Source of the DNA: Bacteroidales bacterium
GTDB lineage: Bacteria > Bacteroidota > Bacteroidia > Bacteroidales > JAGONC01
DNA: 42,562 bases
Direction of reading: 5' to 3'
Assembly: GCA_028716265.1 (NCBI GenBank)
Contig: JAQUQD010000019.1
Span: 1 to 42,562, forward strand
Position numbers and translations under genes: made by a program. Below are positions 1 through 7,668 of the stretch, piece by piece; position 1 is the first letter of the stretch; each line of letters begins with the position of its first letter. Below the pieces are notes generated by a model. It was not told where the DNA came from. It did not search any database and saw nothing but the letters and a program-made list of their open reading frames with translations.

Positions 1-93
1 AGCAACATAAGAGCTAAGAAGCAGCATCGTGAAAAGGGTTGCGATAACCGCTCCGGCACTTCTTAATCTTCTTGCTTTGTAAATTGTTTCCAT
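1..93 (-). CDS. N-terminus of a membrane or exported protein (runs off the left edge)
   Basis: Only the first 31 codons are present. The reading starts at an ATG whose complement lies at 91-93 and stays open to base 1. The peptide begins METIYKARRLRS and is followed by a hydrophobic run (AVIATLFTMLLLSSYVA). This is a basic n-region plus a hydrophobic core, as in a signal peptide or first membrane segment. It is transcribed leftward, away from the long AT-rich spacer. The product cannot be identified from this fragment. No Bacteroidota-type promoter was found upstream of it. Confidence 0.6.
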   Translation of the reverse strand, partial: METIYKARRLRSAGAVIATLFTMLLLSSYVA

Positions 94-948
94 AAAAATT
101 AAGTTGTTTAATGAATAATTGTTTCGTAAAAAAATTATTATATCGAGTGGTTGAAACCGGAAGCGCCAGACAAGGTCCTGATGGCGAATGACGACAGACA
201 AGCGCCTGTTAAGAAGGCACTGCCTGAAATCATAGAAACCTTTTCACTTGTCACTCCTGCGTATCCCAATTTCATTTTTTCCCTGATCATTAATTTTTCA
301 TTTCGAAATGTTCTACCTGTTTTTGTTTTTGATCTGTTTAATTTTTGGTGCTATATATATATAATGTATAAAATTTTCATGCTCTATTTATAATTAATGA
401 AAGTCTGCCTCGAAAACCTTGCGATCTCCAGTCGGATATCAATGTCTGGTCTTAGAATCATTAGGCAAAATAAACACAAAATTAACTAATCCACAAATTA
501 ATTTATTCTCTTTTAAACCTTTTTTATAAAAAAAAGTTTCACAAAAGACTTATTACTTTCTGTCACCTTAAAAACTCGCTGAATACTTCCTGTATCAATA
601 TGATTAGTTAAAAAATATTTTTTTATGGCTTAAGTATGCAAAGTAAGCATTAATCAAACGATTTTGCAAATAAATCTATTCATTTTTCTTAAAATTTTTG
701 TTAATAACCGCTCCAGAATGCCCTTCAGACAACAAAAACACTGTTACTTTTTTAACGTAAATCGTCCATTCAAGGTTTCAATCCTGCAAAATTATTGAAT
801 GTCAAACAGTTGAGTCACTTACCCGGGATTGTTAATATTCTAAATTTCATGTACCCTGCTTTAAAACCATGTTGATAACTTTTATCGTAGGCTTTAACGA
901 TCAATTTTACTTACTAATTTCAGTGCAAAACTGTGAATCTACCTAATA

Positions 949-974
949 CCCCTCCCCTGCGAGCAGGGGAGGGG
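949..974. repeat. C/G-rich palindromic repeat, copy 1
   Basis: The arms CCCCTCCCCTGC (949-960) and GCAGGGGAGGGG (963-974) form a perfect 12-bp inverted repeat around GA. The same arms recur at 13115-13140. The GC-rich palindrome stands out in an AT-rich spacer and has no U-tract, so it looks like a dispersed intergenic repeat rather than a simple terminator. Confidence 0.75.
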
Positions 975-1048
975 AGCAGGGTTAGGGTGCATTGAATCTT
1001 TTAAAGCAGGAGCTGGCAAAAAATACAAATCCTTTAACGTCAAAATTA

Positions 1049-1056
1049 TATCTTTG
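1049..1056 (+). promoter_or_regulatory. Possible -7 promoter box for the dTDP-rhamnose reductase gene
   Basis: TATCTTTG matches the Bacteroidota -7 consensus TAnnTTTG, about 140 bases before the start codon at 1196. No good TTTG element lies 19-21 bases upstream, so the call rests on the -7 box alone. If real, the leader would contain the palindrome at 1094-1117. Confidence 0.35.
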
Positions 1057-1093
1057 TAAAAAATGTTACAGGTTGCAGGTGCAGGCGGTAGAA

Positions 1094-1117
1094 GCCCCTC
1101 CCCAATTGGGGAGGGGC
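1094..1117. repeat. C/G-rich palindromic repeat, related copy
   Basis: GCCCCTCCCCAA followed directly by TTGGGGAGGGGC is a perfect 24-base palindrome. It shares the CCCCTCCCC core with the repeats at 949-974 and 13115-13140 but differs at the centre. It lies about 80 bases upstream of the gene at 1196. Confidence 0.7.
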
Positions 1118-1195
1118 CATGGGTGGGGTGGAGTTTGTTTGGATTTTGGATTTTAGAATTTTCAAAGTAAGGTATAACACTCACTCATTATAATA

Positions 1196-2065
1196 ATGTA
1201 TCATATCCTTGTCACCGGTGCCAACGGTCAGCTGGGAAACGAATTCCGGAAAATCGCCGCTGGCCTGGATAATTACCGGTTTACCTTCACCGACATCGGG
1301 GAGCTCGATATTGTGGACTATGAAGCCGTGCTGGGATTCCTGGCTATTCACTCATTCGACTGCATCATCAACTGTGCAGGATACACAGCCGTGGATAAGG
1401 CGGAAACGGAAAAGGAAAAGGTGATGGAGGTGAATGCCCTGGCAGTCAGGAACCTGGCCATAGCGGCCCATGAACACCACGCCCTGTTGGTACATATATC
1501 AACAGATTATGTTTTCGACGGCCACAACCACCGGCCCTACTGTGAAACGGACAGGGAAAATCCGCTGTCGTGGTACGGTGTGACCAAACTGGAAGGAGAA
1601 CGGCAGGTGCTCATGCATGCAGGCAGTGCCCTGATCATCAGGACTTCCTGGCTGTATTCGTCCTCCGGGACCAACTTTTTGAGGACCATCCTTCACAAAG
1701 GCCGCCAGCATGAAGAACTCCGGGTGGTCAGTGACCAGGTCGGCACGCCCACCTACGCCGCTGACCTCGCCGGTGCCATCCTGAGCCTGCTGCCACGGTT
1801 CAGCGTGAATGAAAAAAGGATATACCATTATTCCAGCGAAGGTGTCTGTTCATGGTACGATTTTGCAAAAGAGATCGTGGAAATGGCTGGGATCAGCTGC
1901 CGCATTGTTCCCATCCCGACCTCGGAGTGGCCGACAGCCGCCCGCCGGCCGTTCTATAGCGTTCTTGATAAAGGGTTGATCAAACGGGACTTCGATATTG
2001 AGATTCCATACTGGAAAACGAGTCTGAAAAGGTGTCTGGAGGAGGTAAGACAGGGGGATTTGTAG
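1196..2065 (+). CDS. rfbD: dTDP-4-dehydrorhamnose reductase
   Basis: This 289-residue protein has the length and motifs of RmlD/RfbD, the last enzyme of dTDP-L-rhamnose synthesis, which reduces dTDP-4-dehydro-6-deoxy-L-mannose with NAD(P)H in the cytoplasm. The N-terminal Rossmann motif is GANGQLG at residues 8-14. The short-chain dehydrogenase catalytic pair is Y127 and K131 (WYGVTK). HISTDYVFDG upstream of it is the usual family segment. The C-terminal part matches the substrate-binding region (RTSWLYSSSGTNF, SDQVGTPTYAADLA). No other rfb genes are adjacent. The next gene is a phosphohexomutase, which could supply sugar-1-phosphate, so a link to surface polysaccharide synthesis is reasonable but inferred. 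Confidence 0.93.
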   Translation: MYHILVTGANGQLGNEFRKIAAGLDNYRFTFTDIGELDIVDYEAVLGFLAIHSFDCIINCAGYTAVDKAETEKEKVMEVNALAVRNLAIAAHEHHALLVHISTDYVFDGHNHRPYCETDRENPLSWYGVTKLEGERQVLMHAGSALIIRTSWLYSSSGTNFLRTILHKGRQHEELRVVSDQVGTPTYAADLAGAILSLLPRFSVNEKRIYHYSSEGVCSWYDFAKEIVEMAGISCRIVPIPTSEWPTAARRPFYSVLDKGLIKRDFDIEIPYWKTSLKRCLEEVRQGDL

Positions 2066-2087
2066 TTATTCATTGTTATTCATTCTT

Positions 2088-2140
2088 AAATTGTCAAATT
2101 GTCAAATTGCTTGTAGCTTGTGGCTTGTAGCTTGTAGCTT
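2088..2140. repeat. Imperfect short tandem repeats in the rfbD-mutase spacer
   Basis: Bases 2088-2109 carry three AAATTGTC-like units (period 8). Bases 2110-2140 carry CTTGTAGCTT-like units with one variant (GTGGCTTGTA). Similar ATTGT-rich 8-base units occur at 4481-4520 and 27621-27683, so this looks like one member of a loose family of spacer repeats. Confidence 0.6.
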
Positions 2141-2154
2141 TAATAACCAATCCT

Positions 2155-3897
2155 ATGAACGCAACCATCGACCAAACCATCCTTGACCGGGCCAACATCT
2201 GGCTTACGGGAAATTATAATGAAGAAACCAAACGGCAGGTCCGATATATGATGGAGAACGATCCGGTCAGCCTGACCGACGCTTTTTACCGTGATCTGGA
2301 GTTCGGCACGGGAGGCCTGCGGGGGATCATGGGAGCGGGGACGAACCGGATGAACCAGTACACGGTGGGCATGGCCACCCAGGGGCTGGCCAATTACCTG
2401 AGAAAGGTGTACGGTGAACAAGCGGAGATTCGGGCCGCTATTGCCTTTGACTGCAGGAACAACAACACCCTGTTTGCCCGGATCACAGCCGACGTACTGT
2501 CGGCCAACGGAATAAAGGTCTTTTTATTCGAAGACCTGCGTCCCACGCCCGAATTGTCATTTGCCGTCCGGTACCTGAAATGTCAGACCGGTGTTGTCAT
2601 CACCGCCTCGCACAACCCCAGGGAATACAATGGATACAAGGTGTACTGGAACGACGGCGGACAGCTGATCACTCCGCATGACAAAAATGTCATTGAAGAG
2701 GTATTGCGCATCCGGTCCATTGAGGATGTCCGGTTTGAAGGGAATCCCAGCCTGATCCATACCATCGGCGAAGAGGTGGACCGCGCGTTCCTGGAAAAAA
2801 GCTGCCAGCAGTCGCTCTCACCGGAGATCATCCGGCAGCATCATGACCTGAAGATCGTCTACACCCCGATCCATGGCACCGGGGTTCGTCTGGTCCCGAT
2901 GGCGCTGAAGGCATTCGGATTCACCAACGTGATCAGTGTGAAGGAGCAGCAGCTGGTCAGCGGTGACTTCCCGACCGTACACTCACCCAATCCCGAAGAA
3001 GGGGCAGCCCTTGGGATGGCCATTCAAAAAGCGATGGAAACAGGCGCCGACCTGGTCATGGGCACCGATCCCGACGGCGACCGGGTGGGCGTGGCCGTAC
3101 GGAATGAAAAGGGTGAGTTCATCCTGTTTAACGGCAATCAGACGGCCTCGCTGATCATTTATTACATGCTCAGGCAATGGTCAGAGAGAAAGAAACTCAC
3201 TGGTAAGGAGTACATTGCAAAGACCATTGTGACGACCGAACTATTGAAAGACATGGCCAGCCATTTTGGGGTGGAGACGTTCGATGTGCTCACGGGTTTC
3301 AAATACATAGCCGAACTGATCCGCAACCTGGAAGGTCAACGTACGTATATCGGAGGAGGCGAGGAAAGTTATGGCTATATGATCGGCGATTTCGTCCGGG
3401 ACAAAGATGCGGTGACCGCCTGCTGCATGATAGCGGAAACCGCTGCCTGGGCCGCCAGTCAGGGGAAGACCCTGACCGGGCTGCTCACGGATATCTATGT
3501 GTGGTTCGGCTTCTATAAGGAAAAACAGATCTCAGTCACCAAAAAAGGAAAGGCGGGCGCTGAGGAGATCCAGCGGATGATGGGCCAATTCCGGGAAACT
3601 CCGCCTGAAGCGATGGATAACTCGAGGGTGGTACGGATCATGGACTATCGTTCACAGACCGAACACAACCGGATTACCGGTGAGAAAACACCCATCCCGT
3701 TGCCCACATCGAATGTCCTGCAGTTCTTCCTGGAAGACGGAAGCAAGATCACCGTTCGTCCCTCCGGCACCGAACCCAAGATCAAGTTCTATTTTGGGAT
3801 CAGGGGGACGCTTGGGAAGGCGGAAGAATTTGAGGAAACCGACAGGAAACTAGAAATGAGGATAGAGGCGATATCGCGCTCTTTAGGTCTTTCTTGA
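2155..3897 (+). CDS. Phospho-sugar mutase (phosphoglucomutase/phosphomannomutase family)
   Basis: This 580-residue protein belongs to the alpha-D-phosphohexomutases, which interconvert hexose-1- and 6-phosphates. All four family signatures are visible. The phosphoserine loop is TASHNP with S152. The metal-binding loop is GTDPDGDRVG near residue 303. The sugar-specificity loop is GGGEESYGYM near residue 400. The phosphate-binding loop is RPSGTEP near residue 537. The length (about 580 rather than 450) and the N-terminal FGTGGLRGIMG segment match the long bacterial type often annotated as PGM or phosphopentomutase-like. Substrate preference between glucose and mannose phosphates cannot be read from sequence. 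The start ATG follows a short repeat-bearing spacer, so the gene may or may not be co-transcribed with rfbD. Confidence 0.92.
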   Translation: MNATIDQTILDRANIWLTGNYNEETKRQVRYMMENDPVSLTDAFYRDLEFGTGGLRGIMGAGTNRMNQYTVGMATQGLANYLRKVYGEQAEIRAAIAFDCRNNNTLFARITADVLSANGIKVFLFEDLRPTPELSFAVRYLKCQTGVVITASHNPREYNGYKVYWNDGGQLITPHDKNVIEEVLRIRSIEDVRFEGNPSLIHTIGEEVDRAFLEKSCQQSLSPEIIRQHHDLKIVYTPIHGTGVRLVPMALKAFGFTNVISVKEQQLVSGDFPTVHSPNPEEGAALGMAIQKAMETGADLVMGTDPDGDRVGVAVRNEKGEFILFNGNQTASLIIYYMLRQWSERKKLTGKEYIAKTIVTTELLKDMASHFGVETFDVLTGFKYIAELIRNLEGQRTYIGGGEESYGYMIGDFVRDKDAVTACCMIAETAAWAASQGKTLTGLLTDIYVWFGFYKEKQISVTKKGKAGAEEIQRMMGQFRETPPEAMDNSRVVRIMDYRSQTEHNRITGEKTPIPLPTSNVLQFFLEDGSKITVRPSGTEPKIKFYFGIRGTLGKAEEFEETDRKLEMRIEAISRSLGLS

Positions 3898-3909
3898 GAG
3901 GAGAGAGGA

Positions 3910-3935
3910 GAAATGAGATATATATTTCTCATTTC
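3910..3935. terminator. Possible bidirectional terminator hairpin
   Basis: GAAATGAGA (3910-3918) and TCTCATTTC (3927-3935) form a perfect 9-bp stem with an AT loop between two convergent genes. The stem is AT-rich and lacks a long U-tract, so termination is inferred mainly from position. A purine run (GAGAGGAGAGAGGAGAAA) starts inside the mutase stop codon. Confidence 0.4.
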
Positions 3936-3936
3936 A

Positions 3937-4386
3937 TTAGAAAACGTCCAGTATAACGATCTTCTTCTCCCGGAACATGATCGCGTCACCTTTTTTGTGA
4001 CCCCGGAGGGCATGGAAGAAAGGGACGAAGGGTGAAATGGCGAACCAGATCTCGTTGTCGAGCTCAAACTTACCCAGGCCGATGCATACAAAGATCTTCT
4101 GATCCCCGGTTATGATAACGGCACCCACATCAACAGCATTGATCTTTTTCGTGGCATCGATCGTGTCAAGCATCTTCAACTGTTCAAGCGACTGCTGCAG
4201 CTGCTTGGCAAACATATCCCTCTTGCTCATCATCTGGTCCCTGTATGAATCATATTGATCGCGGGGCTGGTGCTCGTACGCGCTATCCTGGGCATCCTCC
4301 ATCTCCGCACGTGTATTGTCAATGCTTTCCTGTTGCAGCTTCCTGCATCGTTCGATCAACCGCCTTTTCAGATCCAGTCTGTCCAT
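3937..4386 (-). CDS. GreA/GreB-family transcript cleavage factor homologue
   Basis: This 149-residue protein has the two-part Gre layout. An N-terminal charged helical region (about 1-80, rich in K/R/E/Q, including MSKRDMFAKQLQQSLEQLKM) would form the coiled coil that reaches into the RNA polymerase secondary channel. A compact C-terminal half (about 85-149; KINAVDVGAVIITGDQKIF, then FAISPFVPFFHALRGHKKGDAI) resembles the FKBP-like polymerase-binding domain. The closing GHKKGD is a recognisable Gre-type turn. Bacteroidota proteins of this kind are often mislabelled 3-oxoacyl-ACP synthase, but no thiolase-fold feature is present. The ATG at 4386 is the natural start. The gene converges on the mutase gene and stands alone. 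Confidence 0.7.
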   Translation of the reverse strand: MDRLDLKRRLIERCRKLQQESIDNTRAEMEDAQDSAYEHQPRDQYDSYRDQMMSKRDMFAKQLQQSLEQLKMLDTIDATKKINAVDVGAVIITGDQKIFVCIGLGKFELDNEIWFAISPFVPFFHALRGHKKGDAIMFREKKIVILDVF

Positions 4387-4480
4387 TACTGCAAATTTGT
4401 GCTAAAATATAAAATTAGCCCTGGGTTTACAAATTCTTAAGAAAAAAGTGGGGATTACGGGAAAGGGGGTAATTTTGCTT

Positions 4481-4590
4481 CAATTGTTCTATTGTTCTAT
4501 TGTTAAATTGTTAAATTGCTGACTGCTGATCCTGATTTCGCGAAGTTTATCCCGACGAAAGTCGGGGCTCATCAGGACAGACTGCCGACT
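4481..4590. repeat. Composite intergenic repeat: 8-base tandem units plus hairpin tail, copy 1
   Basis: Bases 4481-4520 consist of 8-base units of type NNATTGTT (CTATTGTT, AAATTGTT). A tail follows with TCCTGAT (4530-4536) pairing ATCAGGA (4571-4577). Inside the tail is a perfect hairpin, CCCGAC-GAAA-GTCGGG (4551-4566), with a GNRA-type tetraloop. The same order of units and the shared words CTGCTGATCCTGATTTCGC and CATCAGGACA recur at 27621-27730. Both copies end shortly before a rightward gene. Confidence 0.7.
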
Positions 4591-4602
4591 AAAACCATCG
4601 CC

Positions 4603-5163
4603 ATGAACAACCACCCGGAAGAAGTTTACAAATCCCGCCCGATCATTGAGCTGCTGACCGTAGCCAACGAGTACTGCCTGTACCTGGAAAAGGCGGAGGA
4701 ATACGGTAAGGGAACGCTGCTGGACTTCATCAGCAAAATATCGCCTCTGCTCTACCTCAAAGGGACGTTGCTTCCTCCGGTAGTAGTTACCGATCCCGGC
4801 GCCAATGAACGGTTCGTCACTCAGGAGCAATGGCAGGATATGTTCCTTACCCTGCACCGGATCTTCGGAGAGGATGATCTGTATTGGGTGGCCGTCCCTG
4901 AAAGCGACGGACAGTATACCCTTCTGAAAACCAGTCTGGCCGAACAACTGGCCGATATTTACCAGGACATGAAGGATTTTGTGTTACTTTACCAGAAAAA
5001 CCTGCATTCCTCCAGGGAAAATGCTGTCAGTGAGATCAAACGGCTGTTCAGCGATCACTGGGGTGTCAGGCTGGCGCAGATCCAGCGCCACGTGCACACC
5101 TTGATCCACGGGGAGCCCGTGGAGGGGAATGAGGACATCAACGAGATCCTTTCCGGCATATAA
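4603..5163 (+). CDS. DUF5063-family protein
   Basis: This 186-residue soluble protein resembles the Bacteroidota DUF5063 family of unknown function. It is mostly helical and acidic, with ISKISPLLYLKGTLLPP near the N-terminus, a tryptophan-containing segment (DDLYWVAVPES) and a C-terminal helix with SDHWGVRLAQIQRHVHTLI. No signal peptide, membrane segment or catalytic motif is visible. I chose the ATG at 4603 because the longer open frame from 4516 translates the repeat element (AKFIPTKVGAHQDRL) rather than family sequence. In related genomes I recall this family near a 3'-5' exonuclease gene, which is not present here. Its neighbour downstream is the FeoB-like gene, which appears to have its own promoter. 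Confidence 0.65.
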   Translation: MNNHPEEVYKSRPIIELLTVANEYCLYLEKAEEYGKGTLLDFISKISPLLYLKGTLLPPVVVTDPGANERFVTQEQWQDMFLTLHRIFGEDDLYWVAVPESDGQYTLLKTSLAEQLADIYQDMKDFVLLYQKNLHSSRENAVSEIKRLFSDHWGVRLAQIQRHVHTLIHGEPVEGNEDINEILSGI

Positions 5164-5204
5164 AAGAAAAATACTTGCTTTTTCCCTTTGTTTTGTAGAA
5201 TTCG

Positions 5205-5230
5205 TATTTTTGCATTTATTTAATCTAAAT
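5205..5230 (+). promoter_or_regulatory. Possible promoter and operator for the FeoB-like gene
   Basis: TATTTTTG (5205-5212) matches the Bacteroidota -7 consensus. No TTTG with ideal spacing was found; the nearest (5187-5190) is 14 bases away. Just downstream, ATTTA-ATC-TAAAT (5218-5230) is a perfect 5-bp inverted repeat with a 3-base centre, overlapping the expected transcription start. Placement suits repression by an iron or manganese regulator of the DtxR/MntR type, but that link is inference. Confidence 0.4.
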
Positions 5231-5255
5231 TAAGTTTGACGGATAGTCACCTGTT

Positions 5256-6671
5256 ATGGCGAGGTTGGAAGTAAAGTCGGGCAATAAGCCATTCACGGAT
5301 GCGTTGGATCGAATTTTTACCCACAGGATCTGGGGTTTTCCCGTTTTTTTTGCTTTTCTCTGGGTCATGTTTGCCGGCACCTTCCGTTTGGGAGCCTATC
5401 CGATGCATTGGATCGGGCTTGGGGTCAGCAGCCTGTCCGATTTCCTGTCCTCCGCCCTGCCCGACAGCATGCTGAAGGATCTGCTCATCGGCGGGATCAT
5501 CAGTGGTATCGGGGGTGTCATTGTTTTTCTTCCGAATATCCTGCTTCTCTTCTTTTTCATATCGCTGATGGAAGACACCGGGTACATGGCGCGAGCGGTG
5601 TATGTCATGGACAAGGTTATGCATCGGATAGGGTTACATGGCAAGTCGTTCATTCCCATGGTCATGGGTTTCGGGTGCAATGTGCCGGCCATTATGGCCA
5701 CCCGGTCGATCGAGAACCGCGACAGCCGTCTGATCACCATTCTGATCAATCCGTTCTTTTCCTGCAGTGCCCGCCTACCGGTGTATGTATTATTGATCAG
5801 TGCCTTCTTCCCCGATCATTCCGGGACTATGCTGTTCCTGATCTACCTGATCGGCGTCGCACTTGGCGTCGTCACGGCTCTGGTGCTGAAGCGTACGTTG
5901 TTCCGGGCGGAGCATACACCGTATGAAAAGTACCTTCCCCCCTATTCGATCCCTCCCCTCAGGAAAACATTGCGTAGCATGTGGGCCAACGGCCTGTCGT
6001 ACCTGAAAAAGATCAGCGGGGTGATCCTGGTAGCCACCATCGTGATCTGGGCGCTTGGTTACTTTCCCCGTACGGTTCACTTTGCGACGGATTATGACAA
6101 GAAAATGGCCGATCTGAAGCGATACTATGAAATAGCACAGGTGCAGGCCGGTACGGCCGACACTGCTGGTTCACGGGTGCTCAGGGAAGAATACAACCAG
6201 AACATCCACCAGCTTGTCCTGCAGAAAAACGCAGAGATGCATGAAAAGTCGTACATCGGCCGTATCGGAAAATGGATCGAGCCGGCGCTTCTTCCCCTGG
6301 GCTTTGACTGGAAAATGGGGATCAGCCTTTTGACAGGGATATCGGCCAAAGAGATCGTGGTCAGTACGATGGGAGTTCTGTACCAGGCCGATCCCGGCTC
6401 CAGGGGGCACACATCTTCGACCCTGGTCGAAAAGCTGCATTCCCAGGTGTACACGGCCGGTCCCAGGGCAGGTCAGAAAGTGTTCAATCCCCTGGTGGCC
6501 TTTGCCTTCATGGTCTTTATCCTGATCTATTTCCCGTGCATCGGGACCATCGCCACGATCTCCAAGGTTTCGGGTTCCTGGAAATGGGGGGCGTTTACGG
6601 TCGTTTACTCAACCCTTCTGGCGTGGGTGATGGCATTGCTGATCTATCAGGTGGGATCGCTGATCGTATGA
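5256..6671 (+). CDS. FeoB-type ferrous iron transporter core lacking the N-terminal G domain
   Basis: This 471-residue inner-membrane protein matches the membrane half of FeoB, the GTP-gated Fe(II) transporter. Gate motifs are clear: GFGCNVPAIMATRS, NPFFSCSARLPVYVLL with the conserved cysteine, and GISAKEIVVSTMGVLY. The first segment, THRIWGFPVFFAFLWVMF, corresponds to the start of the FeoB membrane region. Full FeoB proteins are usually 700 residues or more because a G domain with a P-loop precedes this part. Here no P-loop is present, and the 92 bases upstream carry no remnant of it. A charged extracytoplasmic insertion lies at about 270-330. The ATG at 5256, a nearby -7 box and a possible operator suggest an intact stand-alone gene rather than a truncated remnant. 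Transport and substrate are inferred from homology only. Confidence 0.85.
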   Translation: MARLEVKSGNKPFTDALDRIFTHRIWGFPVFFAFLWVMFAGTFRLGAYPMHWIGLGVSSLSDFLSSALPDSMLKDLLIGGIISGIGGVIVFLPNILLLFFFISLMEDTGYMARAVYVMDKVMHRIGLHGKSFIPMVMGFGCNVPAIMATRSIENRDSRLITILINPFFSCSARLPVYVLLISAFFPDHSGTMLFLIYLIGVALGVVTALVLKRTLFRAEHTPYEKYLPPYSIPPLRKTLRSMWANGLSYLKKISGVILVATIVIWALGYFPRTVHFATDYDKKMADLKRYYEIAQVQAGTADTAGSRVLREEYNQNIHQLVLQKNAEMHEKSYIGRIGKWIEPALLPLGFDWKMGISLLTGISAKEIVVSTMGVLYQADPGSRGHTSSTLVEKLHSQVYTAGPRAGQKVFNPLVAFAFMVFILIYFPCIGTIATISKVSGSWKWGAFTVVYSTLLAWVMALLIYQVGSLIV

Positions 6672-6673
6672 CA

Positions 6674-7642
6674 TCATTTGTCAAGCCGGTTCATCCCGTC
6701 CACAGCGCGTTCGAAGTTTGGCAGGACCCGGAGTGCCTCCCGGTAATCGCGACGGGCTTTGTCCTTCTCACCCAGGATTTCGTAGCAAAGCCCGCGGTTG
6801 TAGAGGGCATCCACGTAGGATGGATTCAGCCGCAGGGTATGGTCGAAATAGCGTATGGCGCCGGTATAATCCTCACGGCTGACCAGAAACAGATACCCCA
6901 GGTTATATGAAGCGGGAAAATAGCTGGAGTCGATGGACAGGATCTTCAGGTACTGATCCTCTGCCATTGCACTGTTCCCTGCTTGCTGGAGGAGCATCCC
7001 GAGGTTGTAGCGGATCTGGACATTGGCCGAATCGATCCGCAGGACGTTGAGGTAATAGGCAGTGGCAACGCCGGGATCCCTTGTCTCAAAAAGGGAGCCC
7101 AGGATAACGAGCGCGTCCAGGTACCGTTCGTCCTGCTGGGCGGCCGTTTGAAGGGACTGGATCGCCCGGGCGGTGTCACCTGTCTCCAGGAAGGAGATCC
7201 CAAGATGGAAGTAGGATTGGGGGTAGACTGGCTGAAGTTCGATCGCTCTTTTAAAATATTCTCTGGCCAGGGCATGCTCATTCAGTACCAGGTAAAGGTA
7301 TCCTGTCTTGAAGCAGGGTACGGGATCCAGGGGCGCCAGGTCAGTGGCTCTGTTCAGGGCTTCTTTCGCTTTTAACGGATTGTTCATCCCCAGGTAGATA
7401 TCCGACAGGGTCACAAAATATGCAGGATTGGCCGGATCCAGTGCAAGGGCTCTGTTGACGAAGCTGAGGGCCTCGTTGATCCGGCGTGACTCCAGCAGGA
7501 CACGTGCGCTGTCGTTGCAGGCGATGGCATCCGGTGAGGATTCAGGACCATGCCGGTCAGTCACGTCGGCGGGTGCCGGTCTGTTCCTGCAGGCCGACAC
7601 CAGGATCAGCAGCGACAGCAGGAAATACGCGCAGGTTTTCAT
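6674..7642 (-). CDS. TPR-repeat lipoprotein encoded directly after recA
   Basis: From the ATG at 7642 this is a 322-residue protein beginning MKTCAYFLLSLLILVSAC, a lipoprotein signal with lipobox LVSAC, so it is probably anchored in a periplasm-facing membrane leaflet. About eight to nine tetratricopeptide repeats follow, recognised by units such as YPQSYFHLGISFLETGDTAR and YVDALYNRGLCYEILGEKDK. TPR arrays bind proteins or peptides; no enzymatic motif is present. A longer start at 7669 overlaps the recA stop (TGATG) and would add nine residues. That overlap suggests translational coupling, but the shorter start gives the better signal peptide. It converges on the FeoB-like gene with only two bases between the stop codons. 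Confidence 0.82.
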   Translation of the reverse strand: MKTCAYFLLSLLILVSACRNRPAPADVTDRHGPESSPDAIACNDSARVLLESRRINEALSFVNRALALDPANPAYFVTLSDIYLGMNNPLKAKEALNRATDLAPLDPVPCFKTGYLYLVLNEHALAREYFKRAIELQPVYPQSYFHLGISFLETGDTARAIQSLQTAAQQDERYLDALVILGSLFETRDPGVATAYYLNVLRIDSANVQIRYNLGMLLQQAGNSAMAEDQYLKILSIDSSYFPASYNLGYLFLVSREDYTGAIRYFDHTLRLNPSYVDALYNRGLCYEILGEKDKARRDYREALRVLPNFERAVDGMNRLDK

Positions 7643-7668
7643 ACCCGTGAAATGGAAAATGTTCAGCA

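Larger units (their letters stand above)
94..1195. other. AT-rich intergenic region, about 1.1 kb
   Basis: No convincing gene lies here. The two short open frames (151-393 and 939-1184) have low-complexity translations, and the second merely reads through the C/G-rich palindromes. The left 850 bases are very AT-rich with many stops in all frames. The right part holds two palindromic repeats and a TAnnTTTG box. A weak inverted repeat (CATTCAA near 770, TTGAATG near 797) was seen but has no clear meaning. No tRNA or known ncRNA fold was recognised. Confidence 0.6.

Noticed and set aside
151..393. 80-codon open frame in the left spacer
   Set aside because: Its translation is low-complexity with a run of F, L and I from AT-rich DNA, and it has no family resemblance or clear start signal.
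939..1184. 81-codon leftward open frame
   Set aside because: It reads through the C/G-rich palindromes (PAPLPCSQGRG-like sequence) and is explained by the repeats.
3937..4386. 3-oxoacyl-ACP synthase label often given to such proteins
   Set aside because: The protein is too short and has the coiled-coil plus FKBP-like layout of Gre factors, with no thiolase-fold motif.
5256..6671. FeoB pseudogene
   Set aside because: The open frame is intact with all gate motifs and has a promoter-like sequence; missing the G domain alone does not show decay.
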